Source of the DNA: Edaphobacter dinghuensis
Lineage (GTDB): Bacteria > Acidobacteriota > Terriglobia > Terriglobales > Acidobacteriaceae
DNA: 64,000 nt
Direction: 5' to 3'
Assembly (NCBI RefSeq): GCF_014640335.1
Contig: NZ_BMGT01000003.1
Coordinates: forward strand, 417,149 to 481,148
Shown here: positions 41,094 to 49,699 of the stretch, piece by piece
Layout: every line of letters starts with the position of its first letter
Position numbering within the stretch: the first letter of the stretch is position 1
Notes under the pieces: generated by a model
What the model saw: only the letters and a program-made list of their open reading frames with translations
Database searches by the model: none
Told to the model about the DNA's origin: nothing
Program-made: the position numbers and the translations under genes

Positions 41094-44000
41094 ATGAGAC
41101 GCGCTTGGTTGCTGGCTGTATTAGGCATTTTGATTTTCGCTACTCCCATGGTTGAAGCGCAGACGAATTATGCTGTTCTGCGCGGCGTAGTGACTGACCC
41201 TCAGCATCTTGCCATTCCTCATGCCACGGTGAAGCTGACCTTAGTCAAGACTGGGGAGGTGCGGGAGATATCGGCGAATGAACAGGGAGCCTACGAGGCA
41301 GGGGGATTGTTGCCGGGGGCTTACCTGCTGGAGGCGAAGAGCCAGGGATTTGCCGTGGCTCGGCGGTCGCTGCAACTTGAAGTGGGACAGCAGGCGACGT
41401 TGGATGTGGCGCTGGCGGTCGGGCCGGACAGCCAGACGGTGACAACGGTGACAGCGGTGACAGCGGCGGAGCTGTTGAAGACTTCGGATGCGAGCGTGGG
41501 CGAAGTGGTGGACCAACGGGCGGTGTCACAACTGCCGTTGAATGGTCGGATGCTGGTGGACTTGATGCTGACCGTGCCGGGAGCGCATGTGGGGATGGGG
41601 GCGCAGACGGGAGACACGAATCCCTTGTATTGGCGGCCGGGACAGCGATCGGCGATCACAGTGGGCGGCAATCGTCCGAATGCCAATTATTTTCTGCTGG
41701 ACGGCGCGACCAATACCGATCCGACCTTCAATACGCAGAACTTCAGTGCGTCGCCCGATGCGGTGCAGGAGTTTCAGGTGCAGATCGGAAGCTATTCCGC
41801 GGAGATGGGAGGTGCGGGCGGCGGACAGGTGAACATTGTCACGCGATCGGGCGGGACGCGGCTGCATGCGACAGCTTATGAGTTTTTGCGCAACGGAGCG
41901 ATGGATGCCCACTCGTTCAACGACATGGGCGGGACGAACCACCTGGTGCAGAACAACTTTGGCGCTTCGCTGGGCGGGCCGGTGCTGCCGGGCAAGAAGA
42001 CTTTCTTCTTTATGAACTATGAGGCGCTGCGACATGTCCAGGCGGATACGATGACGTTGACGGTGCCGACGCCGGAGGAGTCGAGCGGCGACTTCAGCAT
42101 GAGCGGAGTAACGATCTACGATCCGGCGACGACGGTGGTGAATCCGAAATATAACCCGGCGCTTCCGGTGAGTCGGCAGAACCCGCAGTTCACGCGGCAG
42201 CCGTTTCCGAACAATGTTATTCCCGCGAGCAGGTTAAGCTCTGTCGCGGTGACGATGCTGACCAAGTACGTGCCCCAGCCGAACCTGATGATGGGCATGG
42301 GCGGCAGCATGACGATGATGGGGCAACCGACAGTGGTAGGTGCCGGCAATGACTCCAATAACTATCTGGATGTGCGCAACGAAATCCACTATACCGATCA
42401 GGGGACGGTGCGGATCGACCGTCAGTTCAATGCCAGCAATACGGGATTTGCACGGTACAGCGCGGGCGGCGAGCATGGGTTTATGCCGGAGAACCTGCCG
42501 GGGTTCGGCTACCTGCATGACAATCTTTCGCAGCAGGGGATGGGGTCGTACAGCCACGTCTTTACGCCGTCGCTACTGAATGTGGCAACGATTGCGGTGT
42601 CGCGGTTGAGCATGAACCATACGACAGAGAGCGCGAACAAGAACGACATTACAGGCGAGTTGGGAATTGCGGGGGTAGGGTTTGGCGGACCGGGTGCGTG
42701 GGGAGCACCTTACTTCGCGGTGCAGGGATATTCGCCCATCGGGGACAGCTTTTCGGCGACACCGATGCACGCATGGGACACACTGGTGGAGGGGCGAGAT
42801 ACTTTCACATGGCTGTTGGGACGGCACAGCCTGAAGTTTGGCGGCGTCTATCAGCGGTTCATCTGGCCGATGTGGGGGTTCTTTCAGAATCGCGGATACT
42901 ACCAGTTTACGAATGGCTTTACGACGGACATTGGAGCGAACGATGGCACCGGGTCGGCCTTGGCGAGTTTTCTGCTGGGGCTGCCTGCGGTTCGCCAACG
43001 GCAGGCGGGAATTCCGCAGATGAACCTAAGCCAGTGGTATGGCGATGGGTATGTGCAGGACACCTTCCGGCTGACGGACAATACGACTCTCGACTATGGC
43101 GTGCGCTATGAATATATGAGCGCGTTGATCGACAGGAGATATACCAACAGCAATCTGACGTTCGCATCCGATGGAACGCCGAGCGTGTTTATCGGCGGCC
43201 AGAATGGAATGCCGAAGGGGCTGATGTATCCCAACCGGACGGACTTCGCGCCTCGCCTCGGGATCTCGCAGAACGTGCCGGGCAGGGGACTGGTTCTGCA
43301 TGCGGCGTATGGGATCTTCTATACGCCGGTGGACATGAATACATGGTGCAATCAGCGGCATAATGTTCCGTACACCTTTCCGGAGACGAACCAGAGCGAC
43401 AACTTTACGCCGTCGATCAATGGCTTCAATTTTGCCCCGGCTGTGCTGGGCAAGACCGTAGTCAGCTTTACGGCGATGGAGACGCATCCTTCGCCGCAAT
43501 ACATTCAGCAATGGAGCACGTCGATGGAGCAGAGTATCGGAAAGAGCACAGTGGTCGAGATCGGCTATCTGGGCTCGGGCGGATTTCATCTGCAACGCTC
43601 GCATCTGATCAATAACGCGCTACCGGGGCCGGGGCTGATTCAGCCGCGGCGGCCATTCAAGCAGATCAGCTTCGTTCCCAATTCGGTGATTCCACCTGGC
43701 GTGACGGTGGTGAGTACGACCTTTGGCGTGAGCACGATCAACCTGCTCGAAAATTCGGCGCAGAGCTGGTACGACGCAGGCTATGTGAATGTGCGGCGGC
43801 GGGCAGGAAAGGGACTGAGCTTCCTCGCAAACTACACCTGGTCGAAGAGCCTTTCGAACTCACCGGATTTTCGTTCGCCGATGTACGAAGCGGCGATTCC
43901 GCAGAACAATAACGACCTGGCGGCGGAGAAAGGACCGGCGTGCGATGTGAGGAATCGCTTCGCGCTGAGTGCGGTATATGACGTGCCGGCCTGGGGACGG

Positions 44001-44483
44001 AGCCGGTTGACACGTGCAGTGACGGCGGACTGGCACACTTCTGCGATCTTTCAGGCACAGAGCGGATTTCCGCTGACGATTTCGGTGTTTGGCGACACGG
44101 CGAATGCGGGCACGGCGTTGGGTGAGAATCCCATACGGGCCAATGCCGTCATCGGCCAGCAGATCTTTGGACCGGGAACGAGGAATGCGACGAACTGGTT
44201 TAATCCGGCGGCGTTTGCGGCACCGCCCGCATATACATTCGGCGATGTGGGGCGCAACTCGGTCGTTGGACCGGGGATGGAGACGACGGATGTGAGTGTG
44301 GTGCGCAGCTTCGCGCTGGGCGAGCTTATGCGGCTGGAGACTCGGGGCGAGTTCTTCAACGCGCTGAACCACACGAATCTGGGGACGCCAAACCGGTTTG
44401 TGAATACGGCGGGGTTTGGGTCGATCACCGAGGTGACTACGCCGGGACGCGAGATCCAGCTTAGCGCGCGGCTTTCGTTCTAA
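41094..44483 (+). CDS. Oar-like TonB-dependent receptor with carboxypeptidase-regulatory domain
   Basis: An 1129-residue outer-membrane protein. The signal peptide is MRRAWLLAVLGILIFATPMVEA. Residues about 25-110 form a carboxypeptidase-regulatory-like sandwich (LRGVVTDPQHLAIPHATVKLTLVKTGE), and a plug-like region follows (SQLPLNGRMLVDLMLTVPGA, then GGNRPNANYFLLDGATNTDPTFN and QEFQVQIGSYSAEMGGAGGGQVNIVTRSGG). The long remainder is a beta barrel ending EIQLSARLSF with terminal Phe. Such proteins are abundant in Acidobacteria and thought to import large carbohydrates or peptides. No TonB box is obvious. A strong terminator follows. Confidence 0.88.
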   Translation: MRRAWLLAVLGILIFATPMVEAQTNYAVLRGVVTDPQHLAIPHATVKLTLVKTGEVREISANEQGAYEAGGLLPGAYLLEAKSQGFAVARRSLQLEVGQQATLDVALAVGPDSQTVTTVTAVTAAELLKTSDASVGEVVDQRAVSQLPLNGRMLVDLMLTVPGAHVGMGAQTGDTNPLYWRPGQRSAITVGGNRPNANYFLLDGATNTDPTFNTQNFSASPDAVQEFQVQIGSYSAEMGGAGGGQVNIVTRSGGTRLHATAYEFLRNGAMDAHSFNDMGGTNHLVQNNFGASLGGPVLPGKKTFFFMNYEALRHVQADTMTLTVPTPEESSGDFSMSGVTIYDPATTVVNPKYNPALPVSRQNPQFTRQPFPNNVIPASRLSSVAVTMLTKYVPQPNLMMGMGGSMTMMGQPTVVGAGNDSNNYLDVRNEIHYTDQGTVRIDRQFNASNTGFARYSAGGEHGFMPENLPGFGYLHDNLSQQGMGSYSHVFTPSLLNVATIAVSRLSMNHTTESANKNDITGELGIAGVGFGGPGAWGAPYFAVQGYSPIGDSFSATPMHAWDTLVEGRDTFTWLLGRHSLKFGGVYQRFIWPMWGFFQNRGYYQFTNGFTTDIGANDGTGSALASFLLGLPAVRQRQAGIPQMNLSQWYGDGYVQDTFRLTDNTTLDYGVRYEYMSALIDRRYTNSNLTFASDGTPSVFIGGQNGMPKGLMYPNRTDFAPRLGISQNVPGRGLVLHAAYGIFYTPVDMNTWCNQRHNVPYTFPETNQSDNFTPSINGFNFAPAVLGKTVVSFTAMETHPSPQYIQQWSTSMEQSIGKSTVVEIGYLGSGGFHLQRSHLINNALPGPGLIQPRRPFKQISFVPNSVIPPGVTVVSTTFGVSTINLLENSAQSWYDAGYVNVRRRAGKGLSFLANYTWSKSLSNSPDFRSPMYEAAIPQNNNDLAAEKGPACDVRNRFALSAVYDVPAWGRSRLTRAVTADWHTSAIFQAQSGFPLTISVFGDTANAGTALGENPIRANAVIGQQIFGPGTRNATNWFNPAAFAAPPAYTFGDVGRNSVVGPGMETTDVSVVRSFALGELMRLETRGEFFNALNHTNLGTPNRFVNTAGFGSITEVTTPGREIQLSARLSF

Positions 44484-44495
44484 GTGTTGAAAATA

Positions 44496-44526
44496 AGGCC
44501 TTTGCCGATGGTGGCGGCAAAGGCCT
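44496..44526 (+). terminator. Terminator of the TonB-receptor gene
   Basis: A perfect 11-bp stem, AGGCCTTTGCC with GGCAAAGGCCT, 9-nt loop, 12 bp after the stop codon and followed by AAATATTT. Its right arm overlaps the first palindrome of the next gene's control region. Confidence 0.85.
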
Positions 44527-44583
44527 AAATATTTAGGTTGACAGATGCAGATGTCTCGGCCTAGGCTCCTATTTGTTTAGGAG
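44524..44583 (+). promoter_or_regulatory. Promoter and two candidate operators of the BlaI-type repressor
   Basis: A perfect 14-bp palindrome CCTAAATATTTAGG (44524-44537) abuts a perfect -35 box TTGACA (44538-44543). The probable -10 box TAGGCT lies 18 bp on (44562-44567), and a second palindrome CTCCTA-6-TAGGAG (44566-44583) sits between it and the ATG at 44589. The shared (C)CTA...TAGG half-sites fit dimer binding by the repressor encoded next, hence autoregulation. Confidence 0.55.
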
Positions 44584-44588
44584 TAGCT

Positions 44589-44990
44589 ATGGTCGGACGT
44601 AAAAAAGGCACGAATGCGCTTACTCCTCTGGAGCTGCAGATTATGCAGGTGCTTTGGAGCGAGGGGGCGGGCAATGTGCAACATGTGCAGAAGGGGCTGC
44701 TGCCCAACAATGAGCTGGCTTACAACACGGTGCAGACCATGCTCAACGTTCTTCATCGCAAGGGCAGGGTGGAGCGGACGTTGGAAGGGCGTGCTTTTGT
44801 CTACTCTCCTGTTGCTTCGCGGGAGACGGTGCTGGGGCAGGCTGTCCGCGATCTGGTCGAACGTATGTTTGGAGGCTCTTCCGAAGCGCTGGTGATGAGC
44901 CTGGTGAAGAGCCGTCAGGTCGATCTGGAGCGGATTGCGGACCTGAGCCGGAAGATTGCGGCTGAGGAGAAGGGAGAAAAAGATGAGTAG
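44589..44990 (+). CDS. BlaI/MecI/CopY-family transcriptional repressor
   Basis: A 133-residue repressor. The winged helix starts with ALTPLELQIMQVLWSEGAGNVQHVQ and LAYNTVQTMLNVLHRKGRVERTLEGRAFVYSPVASRE, the family signature. The C-terminal helices (MFGGSSEALVMSLVKSRQVDLERIADLSRKIAAEE) form the dimer and carry the region cleaved by the partner protease in BlaI/MecI systems. It overlaps the M56 gene by 8 bp, so the two form a sensor-repressor pair. No beta-lactamase lies beside it, and its regulon is unknown. Confidence 0.92.
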   Translation: MVGRKKGTNALTPLELQIMQVLWSEGAGNVQHVQKGLLPNNELAYNTVQTMLNVLHRKGRVERTLEGRAFVYSPVASRETVLGQAVRDLVERMFGGSSEALVMSLVKSRQVDLERIADLSRKIAAEEKGEKDE

Positions 44991-46332
44991 CTTCTCTGGC
45001 TTTATCGTCTCTTACTTTATTAACTCGATCTGGGAGGTGGCCCTGATTGCTGCGGCGGGATGGCTGGTGAGCCGCCTGCTCAAAAAAGTTGGACCGCAGG
45101 AGGAGCATCTTGTCTGGGTGTCTACGCTGGGGCTTGCGATTCTTGCGCCTGCGCTTCCTCTCTTTCGATGGCTGTTAGCTTTTGTGCATCTTCCTTATGC
45201 GGCGGGTGGACGTACTTCGATTGCCTTTGTTGCGGCTCAGGGCGCAGTGCTGAATCAGAGGGGGATTTATGTCCTGCCTGCGGTGCTGGTTGGGGCTTTG
45301 CTGTCTCTTTACTTCGGTGCGCTGATCTTCTTTGCGGTGCGGCTTGCATGGTCGTTGCGCTCGACGGCAGGGCTGCTTCGGGTGGCTCGTCCTCTCTTGC
45401 TGACAGAGGAGCAGGAGGAGATATGGCTTGATTGCAAGCGGGCGTTTGGGTTGGATACGGCTCGGATTCTTTGCTCTTCGCGTATCTCAGGGCCGGTGAC
45501 ACTGGGGTTGCGTGCTCCGGTGTTGCTGGTGCCGGATTCGTTTGTTGCAGACTGTGCGCCGCAGGACCTGCTGGCTGCGCTGGCGCATGAGTGCGCGCAT
45601 ATGAAGCGGCGGGATTTTCAGAAGAACCTTTTTTATGAGGTTGCGAGTCTCTTGCTTGCCTTTCACCCTGTTAGTTGGATTTTGAAGATCCAGATTGCGC
45701 AGACGCGGGAGATGATCTGCGATGAGATGGCCACGGAAGGGCTGATCGATTCGCGCCGCTACACCGAATCCCTGCTACGACTCGCGACCATGGTGGCTGT
45801 TGGGCCGCGTGTCTCAACCTCTCACGCCATCGGGATCTTCGATGCCAACATTCTGGAGAAGCGAATCATGATGATGAATCTTAAGAAGCCGCGTGTTAGC
45901 TCTGCTTTGAAGTATGGTTTGGTGATTCCGGCGACTGTGTTTCTTCTTTCTGTTGCTTTGGGTGGAGCGGCGCTGGCGGTGGTGATTGAGCCGCCGTCTT
46001 CTATGCAGGCAGCGGATCAGGCGCAACCGTATGGTCAGGTTTATAAGATCGGCAAAGATGTCATTGCGCCGAAGCTGGTGTCCTCTGTGGAACCTCAGTT
46101 TCCGGAGTCTGAGCGAGGGAAGAAGGACAAGTTTGAAGGAAGGTGCCTAGTTGGTTTTGTAGTGGACTCATCGGGAGCAGTGCATGATGTGCATGTGAAG
46201 CGTTCGTTGCGCCCTGACTTCGATGCGAAGGCAGTGGAGGCTGTGGAGCAGTATCACTTCAAACCGGCTATGCGGGCGGGAGAGCCGGTGGCGGTTGCGC
46301 TGAATGTTGAGGTGGACTTCAAGAGGTTCTAA
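44983..46332 (+). CDS. M56 sensor peptidase fused to a TonB C-terminal domain
   Basis: A 449-residue inner-membrane protein. Hydrophobic helices at about 5-30, 45-65 and 100-125 precede a BlaR1-type M56 domain with the zinc motif His202-Glu-Cys-Ala-His206 (LAALAHECAHMKRRDF). A further helix lies at about 315-335. Where BlaR1 has a penicillin-binding sensor, this protein has a TonB-C domain (VSSVEPQFPESERGKKDKFEGRCLVGFVVDSSGAVHDVHV, ending YHFKPAMRAGEPVAVALNVEVDF). Activated M56 proteases cleave BlaI-type repressors. ATG at 44983 overlaps the repressor gene and follows GGAG. Confidence 0.88.
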   Translation: MSSFSGFIVSYFINSIWEVALIAAAGWLVSRLLKKVGPQEEHLVWVSTLGLAILAPALPLFRWLLAFVHLPYAAGGRTSIAFVAAQGAVLNQRGIYVLPAVLVGALLSLYFGALIFFAVRLAWSLRSTAGLLRVARPLLLTEEQEEIWLDCKRAFGLDTARILCSSRISGPVTLGLRAPVLLVPDSFVADCAPQDLLAALAHECAHMKRRDFQKNLFYEVASLLLAFHPVSWILKIQIAQTREMICDEMATEGLIDSRRYTESLLRLATMVAVGPRVSTSHAIGIFDANILEKRIMMMNLKKPRVSSALKYGLVIPATVFLLSVALGGAALAVVIEPPSSMQAADQAQPYGQVYKIGKDVIAPKLVSSVEPQFPESERGKKDKFEGRCLVGFVVDSSGAVHDVHVKRSLRPDFDAKAVEAVEQYHFKPAMRAGEPVAVALNVEVDFKRF

Positions 46333-46443
46333 AAATTGGGGGAGTTGAATGCAGCACAAGGCTTCGTTGCTTTGTGCTGCGTTCGTGGTGAGGCCGGTTG
46401 CGTTGGGTTCCGTGTAAAGGGTGAAAGAACAGACAACAACAAT

Positions 46444-46491
46444 GAGATACAGGGGTCTCTCCACTGCGCTTCGCTTCGGTCGAGATGACGT
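46444..46491 (-). repeat. Dispersed terminator-like hairpin element, copy 5
   Basis: Conserved arms with centre GCGCTTCGCT. It lies 30 bp past the stop codon of the leftward ABC permease gene, in the same relative orientation as copies 1-4 and 6, within the gap to the converging M56 gene. Confidence 0.85.
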
Positions 46492-46521
46492 AAGTTTGAG
46501 GGAAGCTTCCTTTGCGATGTC

Positions 46522-47634
46522 TTAGAGGGTGCGTTTGAATAGCGGCGTTGCGATGAGGAGTGCTGCTATTCCGAAGGCGAAGAGGAAGAGGATGTCGGGA
46601 TAGATGGCGGTGAAGCCTCCGTCTTTGAGCAGGATGGCTTTGAAGCCGTGGACGGCGTAGGTGAAGGGATCGATGTTGGCGATGGCGCGCAGCCACGGCG
46701 GAAGGCCGGAGACGGGTGAGATAGCTCCGCTGGGGAAGAAGAGGAGCGTGTTGAGAACGCCGAACATGGCGCGGGGGACGAGTGGGTCTTCTACGCGCAC
46801 CATCATCAGGAACATCATGCCGTTGAAGGCGACTGAGGTTGCGACGATGAGGAGTGCGAGCTGGACGAGGGCTATGGGATTGAAGATGGCTCCGATGCCT
46901 GCGAAGAGCGAGCCGATGACGGTGAGGCAGATGCCGGAGAGGATGGCCTTGATGGAACCTGCGAGGTTGAGGCCCATGACCAGTTCGAGGCGCGTGATGG
47001 GAGTGACGAGGTAGCCCTCGTGGACGCCGCGGGCTTTGTCGTCGATGTAGAGCATGCCGCCGCCGATCATGACGGCGACATACATGGCGAGCGAGATAGA
47101 ACCGGCGAGGAGGTACTTCATGTACTCGACGTAGGGGTAGAGCTCGACGATCTTGAGGGCGATGCTCTGGACGACGAGCGGTTGGATGATGGGAGCGTTG
47201 AGGGAGTCGACGAGGGACTGCATCTCAGCTTCGAGAGCGCCGCTCATGGTCTGGTCGGTGTTATCGACGACGAGGCCGATGGCGGGAGAGTCGCCTGCGA
47301 GGACGCGGCGGGAGTACTGTTTGGGGATGATGACGGCGCCGTCGATCTTGCCGGTGCGGACGTCTTCGCGGGCCTGCACCTCGTTGTCGTAGGGGACGGT
47401 GGTGAAGGTGGCGATGTTGGCGGCGATGGCGTCGAAGGCCTCGTGAATTTTGAGAGCCTGAGAGCCGTGGTCGTAGTCGACCACGCCCATGCGGGCGTTG
47501 CGGATCTTGCCGCCGAAGGCGTGGCCGAGGATGAGCAACTGCACCAGAGGGAGGGTCATGGAGACCATCATGAGTGCGGGCGAGCGGAAGAACTTTCGCA
47601 TCTCGCGTTCGACGATTGCCATCATTCGATTCAT
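46522..47634 (-). CDS. ABC-2 type transporter permease
   Basis: A 370-residue inner-membrane permease. One helix near 23-40 is followed by a large periplasmic domain (about 45-175, DYDHGSQALKIHEAFDAIAANIATFTTVPYDNEVQ). Five helices then occupy 180-365, with the ABC-2 signature GVHEGYLVTPITRLELVMGLNLAGSIKAIL and PSGAISPVSGLPPWLRAIANIDPFTYAVHGFKAIL. This is the YhhJ/YbhS/YbhR type that works with an ATPase and a HlyD adaptor in drug efflux. Its ATG overlaps the ATPase stop by 4 bp. It is the last gene of the operon and is followed by hairpin copy 5. Confidence 0.92.
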   Translation of the reverse strand: MNRMMAIVEREMRKFFRSPALMMVSMTLPLVQLLILGHAFGGKIRNARMGVVDYDHGSQALKIHEAFDAIAANIATFTTVPYDNEVQAREDVRTGKIDGAVIIPKQYSRRVLAGDSPAIGLVVDNTDQTMSGALEAEMQSLVDSLNAPIIQPLVVQSIALKIVELYPYVEYMKYLLAGSISLAMYVAVMIGGGMLYIDDKARGVHEGYLVTPITRLELVMGLNLAGSIKAILSGICLTVIGSLFAGIGAIFNPIALVQLALLIVATSVAFNGMMFLMMVRVEDPLVPRAMFGVLNTLLFFPSGAISPVSGLPPWLRAIANIDPFTYAVHGFKAILLKDGGFTAIYPDILFLFAFGIAALLIATPLFKRTL

Positions 47635-48638
47635 GGCTGCATCCCTGGGCGCGGCGGCATGACGAAGCCGGCCGCTTTGACTTGTTCGTCGCGAAGTGCG
47701 CGTCCGGTGTAGTGGACGAAGACGTCGTCGAGGGTGGTGTTCTGTACGCTGAGGGACTTGATGGTTTCGCCACGGCTGGCGGCCATCTGCACTAACTGCA
47801 TGGTGGTGAGGGAGCCGCTGGAGGTCATGATGCGGTACATGCCTGCGCTTTGTGCTTCAACCGACATGACGCCTTCGAGTTGGCGTAGGCGCTCGGGCCA
47901 CTCAGCGGATTCGGTGGTGAACTGGGCTTCGACTACGTTGGTGCCGGGGACGTTGGCTTTGAGCGCCATGGGAGTGTCGAGGGCTACGAGCTTGCCGTGA
48001 TCGACGATGGCGATACGGTCGCAGAGACGGTCGGCCTCGTCCATGTAGTGGGTGGTGATGAGCATGGTGAGGTGATGCTTGTTCTTGAGGTTGTTGAGCA
48101 TCTCCCACACGGCGACGCGAGAGACGGGATCGAGGCCGGTGGTGGGCTCGTCGAGGAAGAAGATGCGGGGATTGTGGACGAGGCCGCGAGCGATCTCGAG
48201 ACGGCGGCGCATTCCGCCGGAGAGCGTTTTCGTCTGCGCGTTGCGCCACTTGGTGAGGTCTACGGCTTCGAGAAGCTCGTTGATGTTTTGCTCGCGTCGG
48301 GCCTTGGGCACATCGTAGAGCTTGGCGTAGATGGAGAGGTTCTCTTCGACGGTGAGATCGATGTCGCTGGTGAGGGCCTGGGGGATGACGCCGATCATGC
48401 GGCGGACGGCGTCGGAGTCGCGGGAGACGTCGTGGCCGGCGATGATGGCCTTGCCTGAGGTGACGGGGATGAGCGTCGTCATCATGCGGATGAGGGTGCT
48501 CTTACCCGCACCGTTGGGGCCGAGCAGGCCGAAGATCTCACCGTCGGCTACGTCGAAGGTGATGCCTTTGACGGCTTCGAAGTCGCCGTAGCGCTTGATG
48601 ATGTTTTGGACGGAGATGGCTGGCTGAGTGGCTGTCAT
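47631..48638 (-). CDS. ABC transporter ATP-binding protein (drug-efflux type)
   Basis: A 335-residue ATPase. Motifs are Walker A LLGPNGAGKSTLIRMM, the Q-loop PQALTSDIDLTVEENLSIYA, the signature LSGGMRRRLEIARGL, Walker B IFFLDEPTTGLD, and the H-loop LITTHYMDEADRLCDRI. The C-terminal 80 residues are the regulatory extension of the DrrA/YbhF type. The ATG at 48638 overlaps the adaptor stop as ATGA. The open frame upstream of it is the reverse register of the adaptor gene and not coding. It powers the ABC-2 permease encoded next. Confidence 0.94.
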   Translation of the reverse strand: MTATQPAISVQNIIKRYGDFEAVKGITFDVADGEIFGLLGPNGAGKSTLIRMMTTLIPVTSGKAIIAGHDVSRDSDAVRRMIGVIPQALTSDIDLTVEENLSIYAKLYDVPKARREQNINELLEAVDLTKWRNAQTKTLSGGMRRRLEIARGLVHNPRIFFLDEPTTGLDPVSRVAVWEMLNNLKNKHHLTMLITTHYMDEADRLCDRIAIVDHGKLVALDTPMALKANVPGTNVVEAQFTTESAEWPERLRQLEGVMSVEAQSAGMYRIMTSSGSLTTMQLVQMAASRGETIKSLSVQNTTLDDVFVHYTGRALRDEQVKAAGFVMPPRPGMQP

Positions 48639-49699
48639 TGATTTACCAGCTTGTCTTTGGGGACGTAGACCTCGGCGGTCATGCCGAGGGTGTACTTCAT
48701 GCCGGGATTGGGGATGAGGAGCTTGAGTTCGATGGTCTTGATGTCGCGCTTGCGGCGGCTGACGTCGCGCTGAGTGGCGAAGTCGGCCTCTGCGGATTTG
48801 TTGATGACTTTGCCTTGAATGGTTTCGCCGCTGGGCATGACGACGCGGAGGCTGTCGCCGAGCTTTACGGAGTCGGCTTCGGTCTCGGGAAGGGGAGCGT
48901 AGACCCATGTCTGGGTGAGGTCGGTGATGGTGACGATGGGGGTTCCGGCAGCGACGACTTCGCCTTGCCGGGCGGCGCGTACGTTGATCCTGCCAGAGAT
49001 GGGAGCGAGGACGTTGGCGTAGTTCAGCTCGACCTGTGCCTGATCGAGCAGGGCCTTCGCATTCTGCACGTCGCTGCGGGTGGAGGCTACGGTTTTGGCT
49101 GCGGCCTGTGCCTGAATGGTGTTGGCTACGGCTAGCTTGAGAGATGCGTTGGCTGCGGCTACGCTTTGTTTTGCCGAATCTACAGCTGCCTGATCTGCGC
49201 GGAGAGACGTGATGGCCTCGTCGCTCGATTGCTGGCTCATGACGCCTTGTTTGGCGAGGGCGATGGTGCGATTGCTGTCGGCCTGTTGATGCTCGTAGTT
49301 GGCTTGCGCCTGCAGAAGCGCGGCGTTGGCCACTTGCAACTGGGCTTCGGCATTCGCTACCTGACTGGTGGTGCTGCCTTGCGTCTGGTGCTGCGTGTCC
49401 TGCGACTCCTGCAGCTTGTAGTGCTGGCTGAGGGCGGTTGCTTCGGCGGCGTTGCGGGCGGCGGCGAGATCGTCGCTCTGAATGTTGGCGATGAGCTCGC
49501 CAGCGGTGACGGTGTCGCCTTCATCGACGGTGAGCTTCTGGATGCGGCCGGGGATGCGGGAGCTGACGACGACTTCGTTGGCGTCGACGGTGCCGATGAG
49601 CTGGAGATCGCTCGATCGATTGGTCGAAAAGAAGTACCAGAAGAGCCCAATGACTAGCAGGATGCCCATCAGGATGAGGATTCGATTGCGGGCGTTCAT
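48635..49699 (-). CDS. HlyD-family periplasmic adaptor
   Basis: A 354-residue membrane-fusion protein. One N-terminal membrane helix (ILILMGILLVIGLFWYFF) anchors it in the inner membrane. The first half of the biotinyl-lipoyl domain (GTVDANEVVVSSRIPGRIQKLTVDEGDTVTAGELIA) precedes a long alpha-helical hairpin rich in Ala and Gln (80-215), then the second half (VLAPISGRINVRAARQGEVVAAGTPIVTITDLTQTWV) and a beta-barrel domain. This is the YbhG/EmrA-like type joining the pump to an outer-membrane channel. No TolC gene is in the operon. It overlaps TetR upstream and the ATPase downstream by 4 bp each. Confidence 0.93.
   Translation of the reverse strand: MNARNRILILMGILLVIGLFWYFFSTNRSSDLQLIGTVDANEVVVSSRIPGRIQKLTVDEGDTVTAGELIANIQSDDLAAARNAAEATALSQHYKLQESQDTQHQTQGSTTSQVANAEAQLQVANAALLQAQANYEHQQADSNRTIALAKQGVMSQQSSDEAITSLRADQAAVDSAKQSVAAANASLKLAVANTIQAQAAAKTVASTRSDVQNAKALLDQAQVELNYANVLAPISGRINVRAARQGEVVAAGTPIVTITDLTQTWVYAPLPETEADSVKLGDSLRVVMPSGETIQGKVINKSAEADFATQRDVSRRKRDIKTIELKLLIPNPGMKYTLGMTAEVYVPKDKLVNQ

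Noticed and set aside
41430..41470. Short tandem repeat ACGGTGACAGCGGTGACAGC inside the TonB receptor gene
   Set aside because: It encodes a Thr/Val run in the linker of the receptor, stays in frame and is just low-complexity coding sequence.
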